This document shows, piece after piece, positions 50,777 through 59,811 of a stretch of 64,000 bases of DNA (positions are counted from its first letter, which is position 1; every line of letters begins with the position of its first letter). Location: contig DBQM01000015.1 in NCBI GenBank assembly GCA_002305725.1, forward strand, positions 15,688-79,687, written 5' to 3'. This DNA is from Ruminococcus sp. UBA1394. GTDB taxonomy: Bacteria > Bacillota > Clostridia > Oscillospirales > Ruminococcaceae. The notes beneath the pieces are model-generated. The model was not told the origin of the DNA and did not search any database. It saw only the letters and a list, made by a program, of their open reading frames with translations. The position numbers were made by a program, and so were the translations under genes.

Positions 50777-52418
50777 AATATCACTTAGTATGTGCTGTAT
50801 TGTGGCATTTTCAGTACTTGTAACCGCAGTTCTTATTTCTTTTGTGCTTTACAACAGAAATTATAAGAACATGACAAATAATATCAGAAATGAAGCTGAG
50901 TATATGGCAGCGGCAATGAATACTAACGGAGTTGAATACCTCAGCTCCGTTAAAGATGTTTCTCCAAGCCGTATTACATGGATCTCTGCTGACGGAAATG
51001 TTCTTTTTGACAACAGCGGCAAGGAAATGGAAAATCATGCAGACCGTCCTGAATTTAAAAGTGCAGTCAAAAATGGCGTCGGTGAAAGCTCAAGGCTTTC
51101 TGAAACTCTGAGAGAGCAAACATATTACTATGCAATACTTCTGAATGACAAGACAGTACTAAGGGTTTCAGACACTACCAGCAGTATTTTCAGCGACATT
51201 TTCAGCAGTCTGCCCTATCTTATACTTGTCACCTGTTTCATTCTGATTATTGTTATTATTCTCTCAAACTACCAGACAAAAAAAATTGTCAAGCCAATAA
51301 ATGAAATAAATCTTGACGCTCCTCAGTCGAACGTTCCCTATGACGAGCTCTCTCCTCTGCTTTCTCGAATTGAAAAACAGAACCGGGATATCCATGATTA
51401 CATTGATATGCTTAAAGCAAAGCAGAATGAGTTTGAAACTGTCACACAGAATATGAGTGAAGGTCTGATTATTATGAATTTGCATAATATTCTTTCATGT
51501 AACCGGAGTGCCCTCAGAATTCTCGGCAACGAAAATTTCGACTACAGCGGAAAAAGTATTCTTGAATTTAATCATTCCAAAGCGTTTATCAACGCAGTTG
51601 AATCGACTCTCAGCGGAAAAGCAAATGAAGTCAATCTGCAAATTGACAGTAAAAATTATCTGATGATTTCAAGTCCGGTTTTTGATAATAATGTTGTTAC
51701 CGGTGCAGTTATTCTGCTGATTGATACAACAGAGAAAAGTTCAAGAGAAGCACTCAGACGTGAGTTTTCAGCAAATGTTTCTCATGAACTTAAAACCCCT
51801 TTGACCACCATCTCCGGCTATGCTGAAATTATGAAATCGGGCTGGGCTGATCCAAAGGATTATCAGATGTTTGCCGAGAAAATTTATAATGAAGGCAAAA
51901 GGCTGATAAATCTGATTGATGATATAATCAATCTTTCAAAGCTTGACGAAAATTCTGAAGTAATGGAAATGGAAGATGTTGACCTATTCCTTATGGCAGA
52001 AGATGTTGTGAATACATTGTCTAAAAAAGCAGCGGACAAGAATGTTGAAATAAAAGTCAGCGGTGAAGATGCTGAGATTAAGGCTGTACCTCATCTTATT
52101 TACGAGATGATTTTTAATCTTTGTGACAACGCTATAAAATACAACAAGAAAAACGGCAGGGTTGATATTACAATTGTAAAAAACAATGATAATTCAAAGC
52201 TTATCGTATCAGATACCGGTATTGGTATTCCGCCGGAAGACACAGAGCGTGTTTTCGAGAGGTTTTACTGCGTAGACAAAAGTCATTCTAAGGAAACAGG
52301 CGGCACCGGTCTGGGACTGTCTATCGTTAAGCATGGTGCTATACTTCACAATGCAAAGATTGATGTGGACAGCGTCCTCGGAGAAGGTACAACGATTACA
52401 CTTACTTTTAACAAATAA
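50766..52418 (+). CDS. phoR: Sensor histidine kinase PhoR type
   Basis: A 550-residue membrane kinase. Helices at about 8-30 and 148-167 flank an extracytoplasmic domain of about 115 residues; a PAS domain follows (about 222-322), then HisKA with His340 in NVSHELKTPL and the ATPase domain (DNAIKYN, DTGIGIPPED, GTGLGLSIVK). It overlaps phoP by 11 bases and ends at a strong terminator. Confidence 0.92.
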   Translation: MKRKISLSMCCIVAFSVLVTAVLISFVLYNRNYKNMTNNIRNEAEYMAAAMNTNGVEYLSSVKDVSPSRITWISADGNVLFDNSGKEMENHADRPEFKSAVKNGVGESSRLSETLREQTYYYAILLNDKTVLRVSDTTSSIFSDIFSSLPYLILVTCFILIIVIILSNYQTKKIVKPINEINLDAPQSNVPYDELSPLLSRIEKQNRDIHDYIDMLKAKQNEFETVTQNMSEGLIIMNLHNILSCNRSALRILGNENFDYSGKSILEFNHSKAFINAVESTLSGKANEVNLQIDSKNYLMISSPVFDNNVVTGAVILLIDTTEKSSREALRREFSANVSHELKTPLTTISGYAEIMKSGWADPKDYQMFAEKIYNEGKRLINLIDDIINLSKLDENSEVMEMEDVDLFLMAEDVVNTLSKKAADKNVEIKVSGEDAEIKAVPHLIYEMIFNLCDNAIKYNKKNGRVDITIVKNNDNSKLIVSDTGIGIPPEDTERVFERFYCVDKSHSKETGGTGLGLSIVKHGAILHNAKIDVDSVLGEGTTITLTFNK

Positions 52419-52420
52419 GC

Positions 52421-52459
52421 AAACAGAGTATGCTATTACAGCATACTCTGTTTGTTTTT
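52421..52459. terminator. Bidirectional terminator between phoR and the GNAT gene
   Basis: AAACAGAGTATGCT and AGCATACTCTGTTT (52421-52434 and 52440-52453) form a 14-pair stem, followed on plus by GTTTTTT. The GNAT stop codon lies within the stem, so the two convergent genes share it. Confidence 0.88.
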
Positions 52460-52894
52460 TAATATCTCCATCTGGTTATATTTAAGAGGAACAAAACCTT
52501 TTTTCTTATACAGTCTGACTGCTCCTTCATTTTCGTCAGTAACTTCAAGCCGTAATCTTGCAGCTGTACTGTAATTATCAAGCACATAATCAATCAGTTC
52601 AGAGGCAACACCTGTACCTCTCGCATCCGGAACGGTATAAAGTTCCTCAATCCACACAACTTCTCCCCCAGCCTCATTTGAGTAGGTTATTGCAAGCAGT
52701 GCATACCCTGCAGTTTTCCCATTGCGTTCACATATATACGCATCACAGAATGGTGAATTACCATGTAGCAATATCTCAAAGGTTTTCTCAGCGTATGCAG
52801 CAGGTATTGTATGGTCAACGCCCTCACCGCTGTAAAAATCCATACACATGGTCAAAAAGGCTGTTTTATCAGATTCAGCGAACTTTCTTATCAT
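52436..52894 (-). CDS. GNAT-family N-acetyltransferase
   Basis: A 152-residue acetyltransferase. The acetyl-CoA loop VPDARGTGVASELIDYVL and the motif RLRLEVTDENEGAVRLYKKKGF mark the GNAT fold. Substrate unknown. AAAGGAG precedes the ATG. It lies after the sugar transporter genes on the same strand, but a terminator separates them. Confidence 0.9.
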   Translation of the reverse strand: MIRKFAESDKTAFLTMCMDFYSGEGVDHTIPAAYAEKTFEILLHGNSPFCDAYICERNGKTAGYALLAITYSNEAGGEVVWIEELYTVPDARGTGVASELIDYVLDNYSTAARLRLEVTDENEGAVRLYKKKGFVPLKYNQMEILKNKQSML

Positions 52895-52918
52895 TCTATA
52901 CTCCTTTTCTGTTTATAA

Positions 52919-52951
52919 AAATAACAGCAAGCATGACACTTGCTGTTATTT
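52919..52951 (-). terminator. Terminator of the sugar ABC operon
   Basis: AAATAACAGCAAG and CTTGCTGTTATTT form a perfect 13-pair stem with a 7-base loop, T-rich on both sides. It lies 20 bases after the last permease stop. Confidence 0.85.
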
Positions 52952-52970
52952 TTATAAGAAATATAATATA

Positions 52971-53852
52971 TTATTCCTTTACACCGCCAAGAGCAACGCC
53001 TTCAACGATAAACTTGGAAAGAACAAGGTAAACAAGTACAATTGGAACGATTGAAAGTCCGATTGCAGCATATTTAGCACCGTAGTCATTAACCTTATCG
53101 TTTGAAGTAATCATACTAACCATCATTGGGATAGTCAGTTGATTCTGTTTTCTTGAAACGAGAATCATTGATGGCTGATAGAAGTTATTCCAGTTAGCAA
53201 CGAAAGCAAAGATTGCCTGTACAGCAATAGCTGGTTTCATCATTGGAATAGCAATTGTCAGGAATGTTCTGAACTCTCCGCAGCCGTCTATTCGTGCCGC
53301 TTCGACAATATCAAGCGGGAATGATGATTTCAGATACTGTCGCATAAAGAACACTATCGCAGGAGCAGCAACTGTAGGAACAATCAGCGGGATATAAGAG
53401 TCACCGAGATTGAGTTTCAGCATGAACTGTAAGAAACCAACAGATGTAACCTGCATAGGAACCATCATAACTGCAAGAATAAATGTGTAAGCCGGTCCTC
53501 TGAGCTTGAAATCATAAACTACAAGACCATAAGCAGTCAATGCTGAGAAGAATACGCTCAGCACAGTTGCAGAACCAGCGATAATCGCACTGTTTCTGAA
53601 ACCGATTAATGGTTTGAAGTTAACAAACATAGGATGATTGAAAAGTGTGTCGAAGTTCTTGGCAAGGTAGTTGCCAGGAATCAGAGATACACCACTTGTA
53701 ACATCAGCAGAAGCTCTTGTTGCGTTAATAATCAATATGTAAATAGGAAGAAGACATATGATTGTAAGGAGTATCATTACAACAAACAAAATAATTGATT
53801 TGATACGGAGCTTTGCAGTATAATTATCCTTTGCTCCATTAGCAGAACTCAT
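52971..53852 (-). CDS. Carbohydrate ABC transporter permease, MalG type
   Basis: A 293-residue CUT1-family permease with six helices and the ATPase-contact motif EAARIDGCGEFRTFLTIAIP. It ends KFIVEGVALGGVKE as MalG-like proteins do. With the other permease and the binding lipoprotein it forms an oligosaccharide importer; its start overlaps the upstream permease stop by four bases. Substrate not inferable. Confidence 0.93.
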   Translation of the reverse strand: MSSANGAKDNYTAKLRIKSIILFVVMILLTIICLLPIYILIINATRASADVTSGVSLIPGNYLAKNFDTLFNHPMFVNFKPLIGFRNSAIIAGSATVLSVFFSALTAYGLVVYDFKLRGPAYTFILAVMMVPMQVTSVGFLQFMLKLNLGDSYIPLIVPTVAAPAIVFFMRQYLKSSFPLDIVEAARIDGCGEFRTFLTIAIPMMKPAIAVQAIFAFVANWNNFYQPSMILVSRKQNQLTIPMMVSMITSNDKVNDYGAKYAAIGLSIVPIVLVYLVLSKFIVEGVALGGVKE

Positions 53853-54886
53853 ATCTCCATACCTCCCAATCCCTTTTGTTTAGCTTTTAAAGCTTTTGCA
53901 TAAGCTTTTCTCTCTTTTTTCTTCATAGCTTCGTCCTTATCACGATTCATTGCAAATGCAAACGAACCAAGAATAATTGTAATAAAGAACAGAATTACAG
54001 AAGCAGCTGCCGAGAAACCGTAGTTCGGATTAGGCATCTTTTCACGGAAATGTTCGTAAATGAACACGGCAACAGTTCTTGTGTATTCATTTCTCTGTGT
54101 ACCTTTTTTGTAAAGATAAGGAATATCGTACATCTGCAGACCACCGATCATGGATGTAACAAGAGTATACAGCATGATTGGTCTGAGAAGCGGAAGGGTA
54201 ATCTTTCTGAATACCTGGCCGCTTGACGCACCGTCAATATTAGCAGCTTCAAACAGAGACGGATTAAGACCCATAATACCAGACATAAGCATGATCATAG
54301 TATTACCGAACCACATCCAGCACTGAATGAACATGATCATTCCACGTGACTGCCAGCAACCGGTTACAAACTTGATCGGAGAATCAATAATTCCGGCTGA
54401 CATGAGAAGATTGTTTACACTACCATATTCAGATTCAGCAAAAAGTGAAAGATAAAGAGCAGCAACTGATGCAGCAGTAATGATATTAGGCATATACATT
54501 ACAATCTTGAAGAATCCCTTACCTTTTATTTTCAGCTTTGAATCAGTAAACCATACGGCAAGTGCAAGTGAGAGACAAATCTGAGGAATAAAGTTACCTA
54601 TCCATACAATAAATGTATTTCCAAGTGTCTGAATAAAAGTTTCATGGATAGCCTTAGCTGTACGGCCCATGCCTGTTGTGCTTGTACCGAAAAGCAAAGC
54701 CCTGAAGTTGTCAAGACCTATAAAGTCTTCAACCTTTTGACCGTTTCCATAAAAACTAAGAATAAAAGTATTAATCAGAGGCCAAACCTGAAAAAAGCAA
54801 TAAACCAGAAAAAATGGCAAAATAAAGAAATAGCCGTATTTTGCATAACTTATAGAACGGATATTTCTTTGTGCAGCAGATGCCAT
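53849..54886 (-). CDS. Carbohydrate ABC transporter permease, MalF type
   Basis: A 345-residue permease with six helices after a short cytoplasmic start and the contact motif EAANIDGASSGQVFRKITLP. A basic C-terminal tail (KKKERKAYAKALKAKQK) is seen. I chose ATG 54886 (MASAAQ) with GAGAGGTG upstream. Confidence 0.92.
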   Translation of the reverse strand: MASAAQRNIRSISYAKYGYFFILPFFLVYCFFQVWPLINTFILSFYGNGQKVEDFIGLDNFRALLFGTSTTGMGRTAKAIHETFIQTLGNTFIVWIGNFIPQICLSLALAVWFTDSKLKIKGKGFFKIVMYMPNIITAASVAALYLSLFAESEYGSVNNLLMSAGIIDSPIKFVTGCWQSRGMIMFIQCWMWFGNTMIMLMSGIMGLNPSLFEAANIDGASSGQVFRKITLPLLRPIMLYTLVTSMIGGLQMYDIPYLYKKGTQRNEYTRTVAVFIYEHFREKMPNPNYGFSAAASVILFFITIILGSFAFAMNRDKDEAMKKKERKAYAKALKAKQKGLGGMEI

Positions 54887-54927
54887 ATAGTACACCTCTC
54901 TCTAAGAAATCAGATTAATAATATGTG

Positions 54928-54956
54928 TTACGGGATGGGGCTTACCCATCCCGTAA
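54928..54956 (-). promoter_or_regulatory. Intercistronic hairpin between binding-protein and permease genes
   Basis: TTACGGGATGGG and CCCATCCCGTAA form a twelve-pair stem in the 99-base gap. Without a strong T-run it probably protects the binding-protein mRNA and lowers permease expression, as in maltose-type operons. Confidence 0.65.
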
Positions 54957-54985
54957 ACATTAAAAATATAAGTATTACAAATTAA

Positions 54986-56398
54986 TTATTCAACTGTAAT
55001 ATCTGTTACGCTTTCAGCAACTCTGTCCTTGAAGTCTTCGATACAAGCAGCAGCGTCAGCAGTTTCGCCTGCACAGTAAGCATTTACAGCGTCGAGGAAT
55101 GCAGTCTTGATAGAAGCATCGTAAGGTGTGATAAGTCCCTTAAGGTCGATAGCCTTAGCATTCTCGTGAACAACTGCGAACTGATCCTGACCGCCGAGGT
55201 TAGCGTTGGAGTTTGAACCCTCGTCAACGATCTTCTGCATTACGTTCATATTGTTAACGTATTCGCCGCCGTCCTTACCGAGAGCATATTTTTCCATTGA
55301 AGCTTCATCAACTGTAAAGTACTTGATGAAGTTTGCAACCATGTCTGCGTTATCTGTCTTAGGTGATACGCACATCCATGTACCGCCCCAGAAGTAAGGT
55401 GTAGGACCTTCTGTAACAGCCCACTTGCCGAATGTAGCACCGCCGTCACCGCCAGCAGCTGTAAGAAGAATTGAATCACCGAAGCCCCATGTTGAAACGA
55501 AGTAACCCATTGTGTTGTCAGTCTGACCAGCTGCATACCAGTCATCTGTCCACTGGTTGAGGTCTGTAACATAACCGTTGTCTCTCATGTTCTTAGCGAG
55601 ATCAATGAATGTGTTGCAGAAATCGTCAACTGCAAGAGCACCGTCCTGAACCCATGGAGTAGATCTGTTAGCAGCAAATGCCTGCCAGATACCGCCGAGA
55701 GTTGTTGTCAGAGCTGTCTTACCGCCTGAAGCTTCAGAAACTTCCTTAGCTGTTGCCTGGAACTTATCCCAGTCAGCTACCTTAGCCTGCATTTCTTCTG
55801 GTGACTTAACGCCGAGGTATGAATCAGCGAGGTCTGATCTGTAGCACCATGCACCAGGAGCAGCCTGCCATGAAACACCCTTGATTACGCCGTTAGAATC
55901 CTTACCAATTTCCATTGTGTATGGATACTGACCAGCGAAGTAAGCTTCTGTGAAACCGAGGTCACTCATTGGAGCAGTTGCAGCGTCATCATTGATGTAC
56001 TTGAGAGCCCAGTCAGCTTCAACCATGAATACGTCTACGTCTTCGCCGCCGAGGAAGTACTGATCATACTGAGCAGCAGCTTCACCGCCGCCTACGTTGA
56101 AGTTTACGAAGTTGATCTGGTCTTCTGTGTAACCAGCATCTGGCAGCCACATCTTGAGCATTGGGTCAACGTCGTTTGCGTTCCAAGCGAGGATTGTCAT
56201 CTTGTCGCCGCCTGAAGGAAGCTTGATTTCAGCTGTTTCTTCGCCCTCAGCTGGTGTGCTTTCTTCTGTTGCAGAGCTTTCTGCAGGTGTTGATGAAGAT
56301 GTTGTAGATGATGATGAATCATCACCACATCCTACAAATGCTGTTGCAGAGATTGCAAGAGTTGCAACCAGTGCTAATGTTCTTTTAAGTTTGTTCAT
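54986..56398 (-). CDS. Sugar-binding lipoprotein of the ABC importer
   Basis: A 470-residue extracellular solute-binding protein. A signal peptide with lipobox AFVGC (lipidated Cys24) is followed by a Ser/Thr/Glu-rich linker (about 27-55), then a family 1-type binding fold. Aromatic residues are abundant, as expected for a sugar site. First gene of the importer operon, with GGAGG before the ATG; LacI lies immediately upstream on the same strand. Ligand unknown. Confidence 0.93.
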   Translation of the reverse strand: MNKLKRTLALVATLAISATAFVGCGDDSSSSTTSSSTPAESSATEESTPAEGEETAEIKLPSGGDKMTILAWNANDVDPMLKMWLPDAGYTEDQINFVNFNVGGGEAAAQYDQYFLGGEDVDVFMVEADWALKYINDDAATAPMSDLGFTEAYFAGQYPYTMEIGKDSNGVIKGVSWQAAPGAWCYRSDLADSYLGVKSPEEMQAKVADWDKFQATAKEVSEASGGKTALTTTLGGIWQAFAANRSTPWVQDGALAVDDFCNTFIDLAKNMRDNGYVTDLNQWTDDWYAAGQTDNTMGYFVSTWGFGDSILLTAAGGDGGATFGKWAVTEGPTPYFWGGTWMCVSPKTDNADMVANFIKYFTVDEASMEKYALGKDGGEYVNNMNVMQKIVDEGSNSNANLGGQDQFAVVHENAKAIDLKGLITPYDASIKTAFLDAVNAYCAGETADAAACIEDFKDRVAESVTDITVE

Positions 56399-56424
56399 TG
56401 GTAGTTTTCCTCCTTAATGATTAT

Positions 56425-56452
56425 ATTATATTTTAAATTGATAAAATATAAT
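56425..56452 (-). promoter_or_regulatory. AT-rich inverted repeat upstream of the sugar importer
   Basis: ATTATATTTTA and TAAAATATAAT form a perfect 11-base inverted repeat in the 78-base gap between lacI and the binding-protein gene, overlapping the likely -10 region (TATAATATAAT). It could be an operator or a weak hairpin. Confidence 0.45.
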
Positions 56453-56473
56453 AAGCGTATGAATATATTGGAT

Positions 56474-56493
56474 CCGTTAAATGTTCTTAACGG
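56474..56493 (-). promoter_or_regulatory. Inverted repeat at the end of the LacI gene
   Basis: CCGTTAA and TTAACGG are spaced by six bases across the lacI stop codon. The symmetry is like an operator, but it lacks the central CG of typical LacI-family sites. Confidence 0.35.
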
Positions 56494-57487
56494 TAGCTCC
56501 CTTAATAAAATTGCCGCTTATCAAAGCGCTTTTTTCACTTTCAGAAATATCTTCCTTTCTGATTCTTTTAAGAAGTATTTCTGCTGCGGTTCTACCGATT
56601 TTATATGTATCCTGTTCAAAGGTTGTAAGAGCAGGTTTCATAAGCTGAGTCATCTTTATTCCGTCATATCCTGCTATTGACAGGTCTTCAGGTATTCTCA
56701 CACCAGCCTCTTTGGCGGCATTCAATGCACCTATTGCCGCAAAATCATCCGGCAGTATAATAAATGTCGGTCTGTCATAAAGAGTCAGCATTTCCGCAGT
56801 TATTTTATGTACACTATCCACATCATGATATTTGCCCTGACGCAGATAATCAGGCTGGACCTGTATTCCGAGCCTTTTCATTGTATCAAGATATGAATTG
56901 AGTCTCATTGTAGTAACCTGTGAACTTTCGCCGTATATATAAGCTATTTTCTGATGTCCACACTCACTGGCATATTCGACTATTTTTCTGATGCCTATTA
57001 CATTATCAGATGAAACTGAACATACACCCTCCGCCTGATAATCTATAGTTACAAGCGGTATATCGCATTTCATCAGTTCAGCTATTTCGCTGTCACAAAA
57101 ATCAACACACGCAGCAAGTATGCCGTCAACTGATCTGTACATACAATGTTCATAGTAAGACATTTCATTTCCGCCGATTTTTCCGCATATAAACGTTATG
57201 TCATATCCGTTTTTTTCAACCTCGACCCTGAAACTGTCCAGAACTGCTGAAAAATAGCTGTGCGTCAGACCGCTGTGAGCCTTGTCCTGCAGCAGAACTC
57301 CGATATTGTATGTTTTATTGGTTTTAAGTGCTCTCGCCTGTGCATTCGGGAAATAGCCAAGTTTTTTTGCAGTATCACAAACAAGCTTTTTTGTTGTACT
57401 GCTGACATCACTGTGGTTATTAAGCGCCTTGCTTACAGTCGCTATAGACACACCGCATTCCTCTGCGATAGTTTTAATTGATACCAT
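56477..57487 (-). CDS. LacI-family transcriptional regulator
   Basis: A 336-residue repressor with an N-terminal helix-turn-helix (IKTIAEECGVSIATVSKALN, about 3-22), hinge, and periplasmic-binding-like sugar domain. By position it controls the sugar importer downstream. The start is uncertain: ATG 57487 fits family length, while ATGs at 57496 and 57508 lack well-placed ribosome sites too. A consensus promoter precedes it. Confidence 0.92.
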   Translation of the reverse strand: MVSIKTIAEECGVSIATVSKALNNHSDVSSTTKKLVCDTAKKLGYFPNAQARALKTNKTYNIGVLLQDKAHSGLTHSYFSAVLDSFRVEVEKNGYDITFICGKIGGNEMSYYEHCMYRSVDGILAACVDFCDSEIAELMKCDIPLVTIDYQAEGVCSVSSDNVIGIRKIVEYASECGHQKIAYIYGESSQVTTMRLNSYLDTMKRLGIQVQPDYLRQGKYHDVDSVHKITAEMLTLYDRPTFIILPDDFAAIGALNAAKEAGVRIPEDLSIAGYDGIKMTQLMKPALTTFEQDTYKIGRTAAEILLKRIRKEDISESEKSALISGNFIKGATVKNI

Positions 57488-57835
57488 GCACACCATCGCA
57501 CCCTTCATACATTATCACTAATTCAGCTGACTGACCAAAAAATCAGAAAAATATTCAAATTGTTTCGTGATATTAATATACAATACTCACAGGAAAAAGT
57601 CAATGCTTAATACCAATCCTTAATACTTTTTTAGCACATTAGACAAATTTTATTTATTCTTTTTGGCTAAAATTACGGTTTTTTCAGTTTAAATTTCATA
57701 TTATTACAAAACGGTAAAAATGAAAAATCGGCTTTTTATCTAAAATATATGTCGGTTTTTGTCTGTTTTTCACATCATATTACTGCTTTTTTTGTAATCT
57801 TATTAATGTTTTTCACAAAATATATTGTCTTTATA
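57488..57835. other. AT-rich spacer
   Basis: About 350 bases of very AT-rich sequence. Besides the lacI promoter it holds only T-rich runs and scattered CGG/CCG-containing fragments; I see no gene, strong hairpin or repeat. Confidence 0.6.
57575..57603 (-). promoter_or_regulatory. Promoter for the LacI-family gene
   Basis: TTGACT (57598-57603), a 17-base spacer and TATATT (57575-57580) on minus, about 85 bases before the coding start. Confidence 0.6.
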
Positions 57836-58648
57836 TTAATTTTCGGTTTTTTCTATATAAAAATAATCTATGATTTTACACAAAAATTCTTCCGTCATTC
57901 CGTCTGCATACAAAAGCTCATACGGATGGCTGAAATACTGTATGCTTGTCCTTAAACTGATTATATTTTCAGCCATTTCCGTGTTTATTCCCGGTATCAT
58001 CTCCAGATCCTGCTGTGTGACCTTATTCAGATCAAATTTTGTACCTGGAGGGACTGTTTCATGCTCAGTCGGCTGTATTGCCTCCTGAAATGCTGAAGTT
58101 TCAGCAGAATACCGGCTCTCTTCATAAATATACTGATACTGCTCTTCAGTCGGGTCAGCAGGGTAAACCGGATTTTCTACATATATATGATTCCTTATTG
58201 CTGAAAATGTCTTTTCACCGATACCGTTTACATTCAGTATCTCCTCAATATTTCTGAAACCGCCGTTTGAATTCCTGTAACCGATTATATTTCCTGCAAG
58301 GACCTCACCTATTCCGTCAAGCAGCATAAGCTCATCATAGGAGGCAGTATTGATATTCAGATACAGAAATTGAGTTGTTTCTATGTTTTCGTTACTGCTT
58401 CCGGCTGACGAAAAAGCATCAGACGTGATATCAGTTTCAGTCCGGCTTTCCTGCGGAGCTATTGTGTCCATAGTTTCGGTGTATTCACTGAACAATACAG
58501 TCTCTGCGCTGCTTTCGTACTGCCATATGTCATATTCACCGGTTATGACCATTTCGTTTTCATGTAATTCCCTTGATATAAAATATGCTGATACCGACGA
58601 AACAGCAAATATCGAAACAATAAAATATAAAATTACTCTGCGATTCAT
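57836..58648 (-). CDS. Membrane-anchored protein with two helix-hairpin-helix domains (ComEA-like)
   Basis: A 270-residue protein. A signal anchor (about 5-22) is followed by a Glu/Ser/Thr-rich linker, then two ComEA-type HhH domains: LNINTASYDELMLLDGIG (about 95-112) and FDLNKVTQQDLEMIPGIN (about 203-220), each followed by a second helix ending in IIGYR or IISLR. ComEA binds double-stranded DNA outside the cell during transformation; here the tandem arrangement is unusual and no other competence gene is near. Start at ATG 58648 or 58660; neither has a clear ribosome site. Confidence 0.8.
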   Translation of the reverse strand: MNRRVILYFIVSIFAVSSVSAYFISRELHENEMVITGEYDIWQYESSAETVLFSEYTETMDTIAPQESRTETDITSDAFSSAGSSNENIETTQFLYLNINTASYDELMLLDGIGEVLAGNIIGYRNSNGGFRNIEEILNVNGIGEKTFSAIRNHIYVENPVYPADPTEEQYQYIYEESRYSAETSAFQEAIQPTEHETVPPGTKFDLNKVTQQDLEMIPGINTEMAENIISLRTSIQYFSHPYELLYADGMTEEFLCKIIDYFYIEKTEN

Positions 58649-58808
58649 TATTATACACACATTTTTAAATGGAATATTTTCCCATACGGAATGGGGTTAC
58701 ATACTTAATATACATCATAACGTGTGATTTTTCAAGTATTTTTTCACATTTTTCGACATTTTCTTACCCTTTCATCAGAATTCCTTTTTATCTGCCTTTA
58801 TTTTTAGA

Positions 58809-58836
58809 TTGACTTTTTCCGGATATTCATTATAAT
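58809..58836 (+). promoter_or_regulatory. Promoter for mscS
   Basis: TTGACT (58809-58814), a 16-base spacer and TATAAT (58831-58836), about 30 bases before the coding start. Confidence 0.65.
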
Positions 58837-58872
58837 AGATTATGACAACTTTATTATAAAGGAAGGATAAAT

Positions 58873-59811
58873 ATGACAACAACCCTTATTTCATCAGCTG
58901 TTTCAGCGGTTACCTCAGATGAAACGAATACTGAAATCACGAACGCTGTTGAGGGAATTATTGCAAATGCAGTAAGTTCAACTGCTGATGAACAGAGCAG
59001 ACTTGAAAGTATGCTCTCGGCTTTTACCGGTCAGATTAAAAAATCCATACCATCAATAATTTTCGCTGTAATAATCTTTTTTATAGGATTAGCTATTTCC
59101 AAGCTTATTTTAAGAATTTTTACCAGGTGCCTTAACCGTACAAACGTTGACAATACCGCTGTCGGATTTTTACGTTCACTTTTAAAAGTACTTTTATACA
59201 CAATAGATTTCATTATAACACTTTCAATTCTGAATATTCCGATGACATCAATTATCGCTGTGATAAGTGCCGCCGGACTTGCCATCGGACTTGCACTGCA
59301 GAACAGCCTTTCCAATCTTGCCGGAGGATTTATAATTCTTTTCAGCAAGCCTTTCAAGTCCGGAGATTTTGTTGAAACAAACTCAGCTTCCGGAAAAGTC
59401 CAGAGCATTGGCATCCTTTATACAAAAATACTCACCGATGACAACAAGACTGTATACATACCAAACGGAAAGATATCCGACTCCATGATTGTAAATTACA
59501 GCGAACAGTCCACAAGACGAGTTGACCTTGAATTCGGCATAAGCTACTCTGACGATATTGAAAAAGCAAAGGAAATAATCCTTAAATATGCCGATGAATA
59601 CTCGCTTATACTCAAAGACCCTGCGCCTTTTGCACGTCTTGGAAAACAGGCGGAGGACAGTCTTCAGATAACTGTAAGAGTCTGGACGGAAACACCCAAT
59701 TACTGGACGGTCAAATTTGATTTTACTGAGCTTGTCAACCAGGCATTCATTGACAATAACATTACAATACCGTTCAGACAGCTTGATGTACACATTATAA
59801 AGGAGCAGTAA
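58873..59811 (+). CDS. mscS: Small-conductance mechanosensitive channel
   Basis: A 312-residue MscS-family channel that opens under hypo-osmotic tension. An N-terminal stretch of about 55 residues precedes three helices. The pore helix and the start of the beta domain read SAAGLAIGLALQNSLSNLAGG and FKSGDFVE. The C-terminal cage domain is complete. The stop is directly followed by the ATG of the phosphoesterase gene. Confidence 0.93.
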   Translation: MTTTLISSAVSAVTSDETNTEITNAVEGIIANAVSSTADEQSRLESMLSAFTGQIKKSIPSIIFAVIIFFIGLAISKLILRIFTRCLNRTNVDNTAVGFLRSLLKVLLYTIDFIITLSILNIPMTSIIAVISAAGLAIGLALQNSLSNLAGGFIILFSKPFKSGDFVETNSASGKVQSIGILYTKILTDDNKTVYIPNGKISDSMIVNYSEQSTRRVDLEFGISYSDDIEKAKEIILKYADEYSLILKDPAPFARLGKQAEDSLQITVRVWTETPNYWTVKFDFTELVNQAFIDNNITIPFRQLDVHIIKEQ

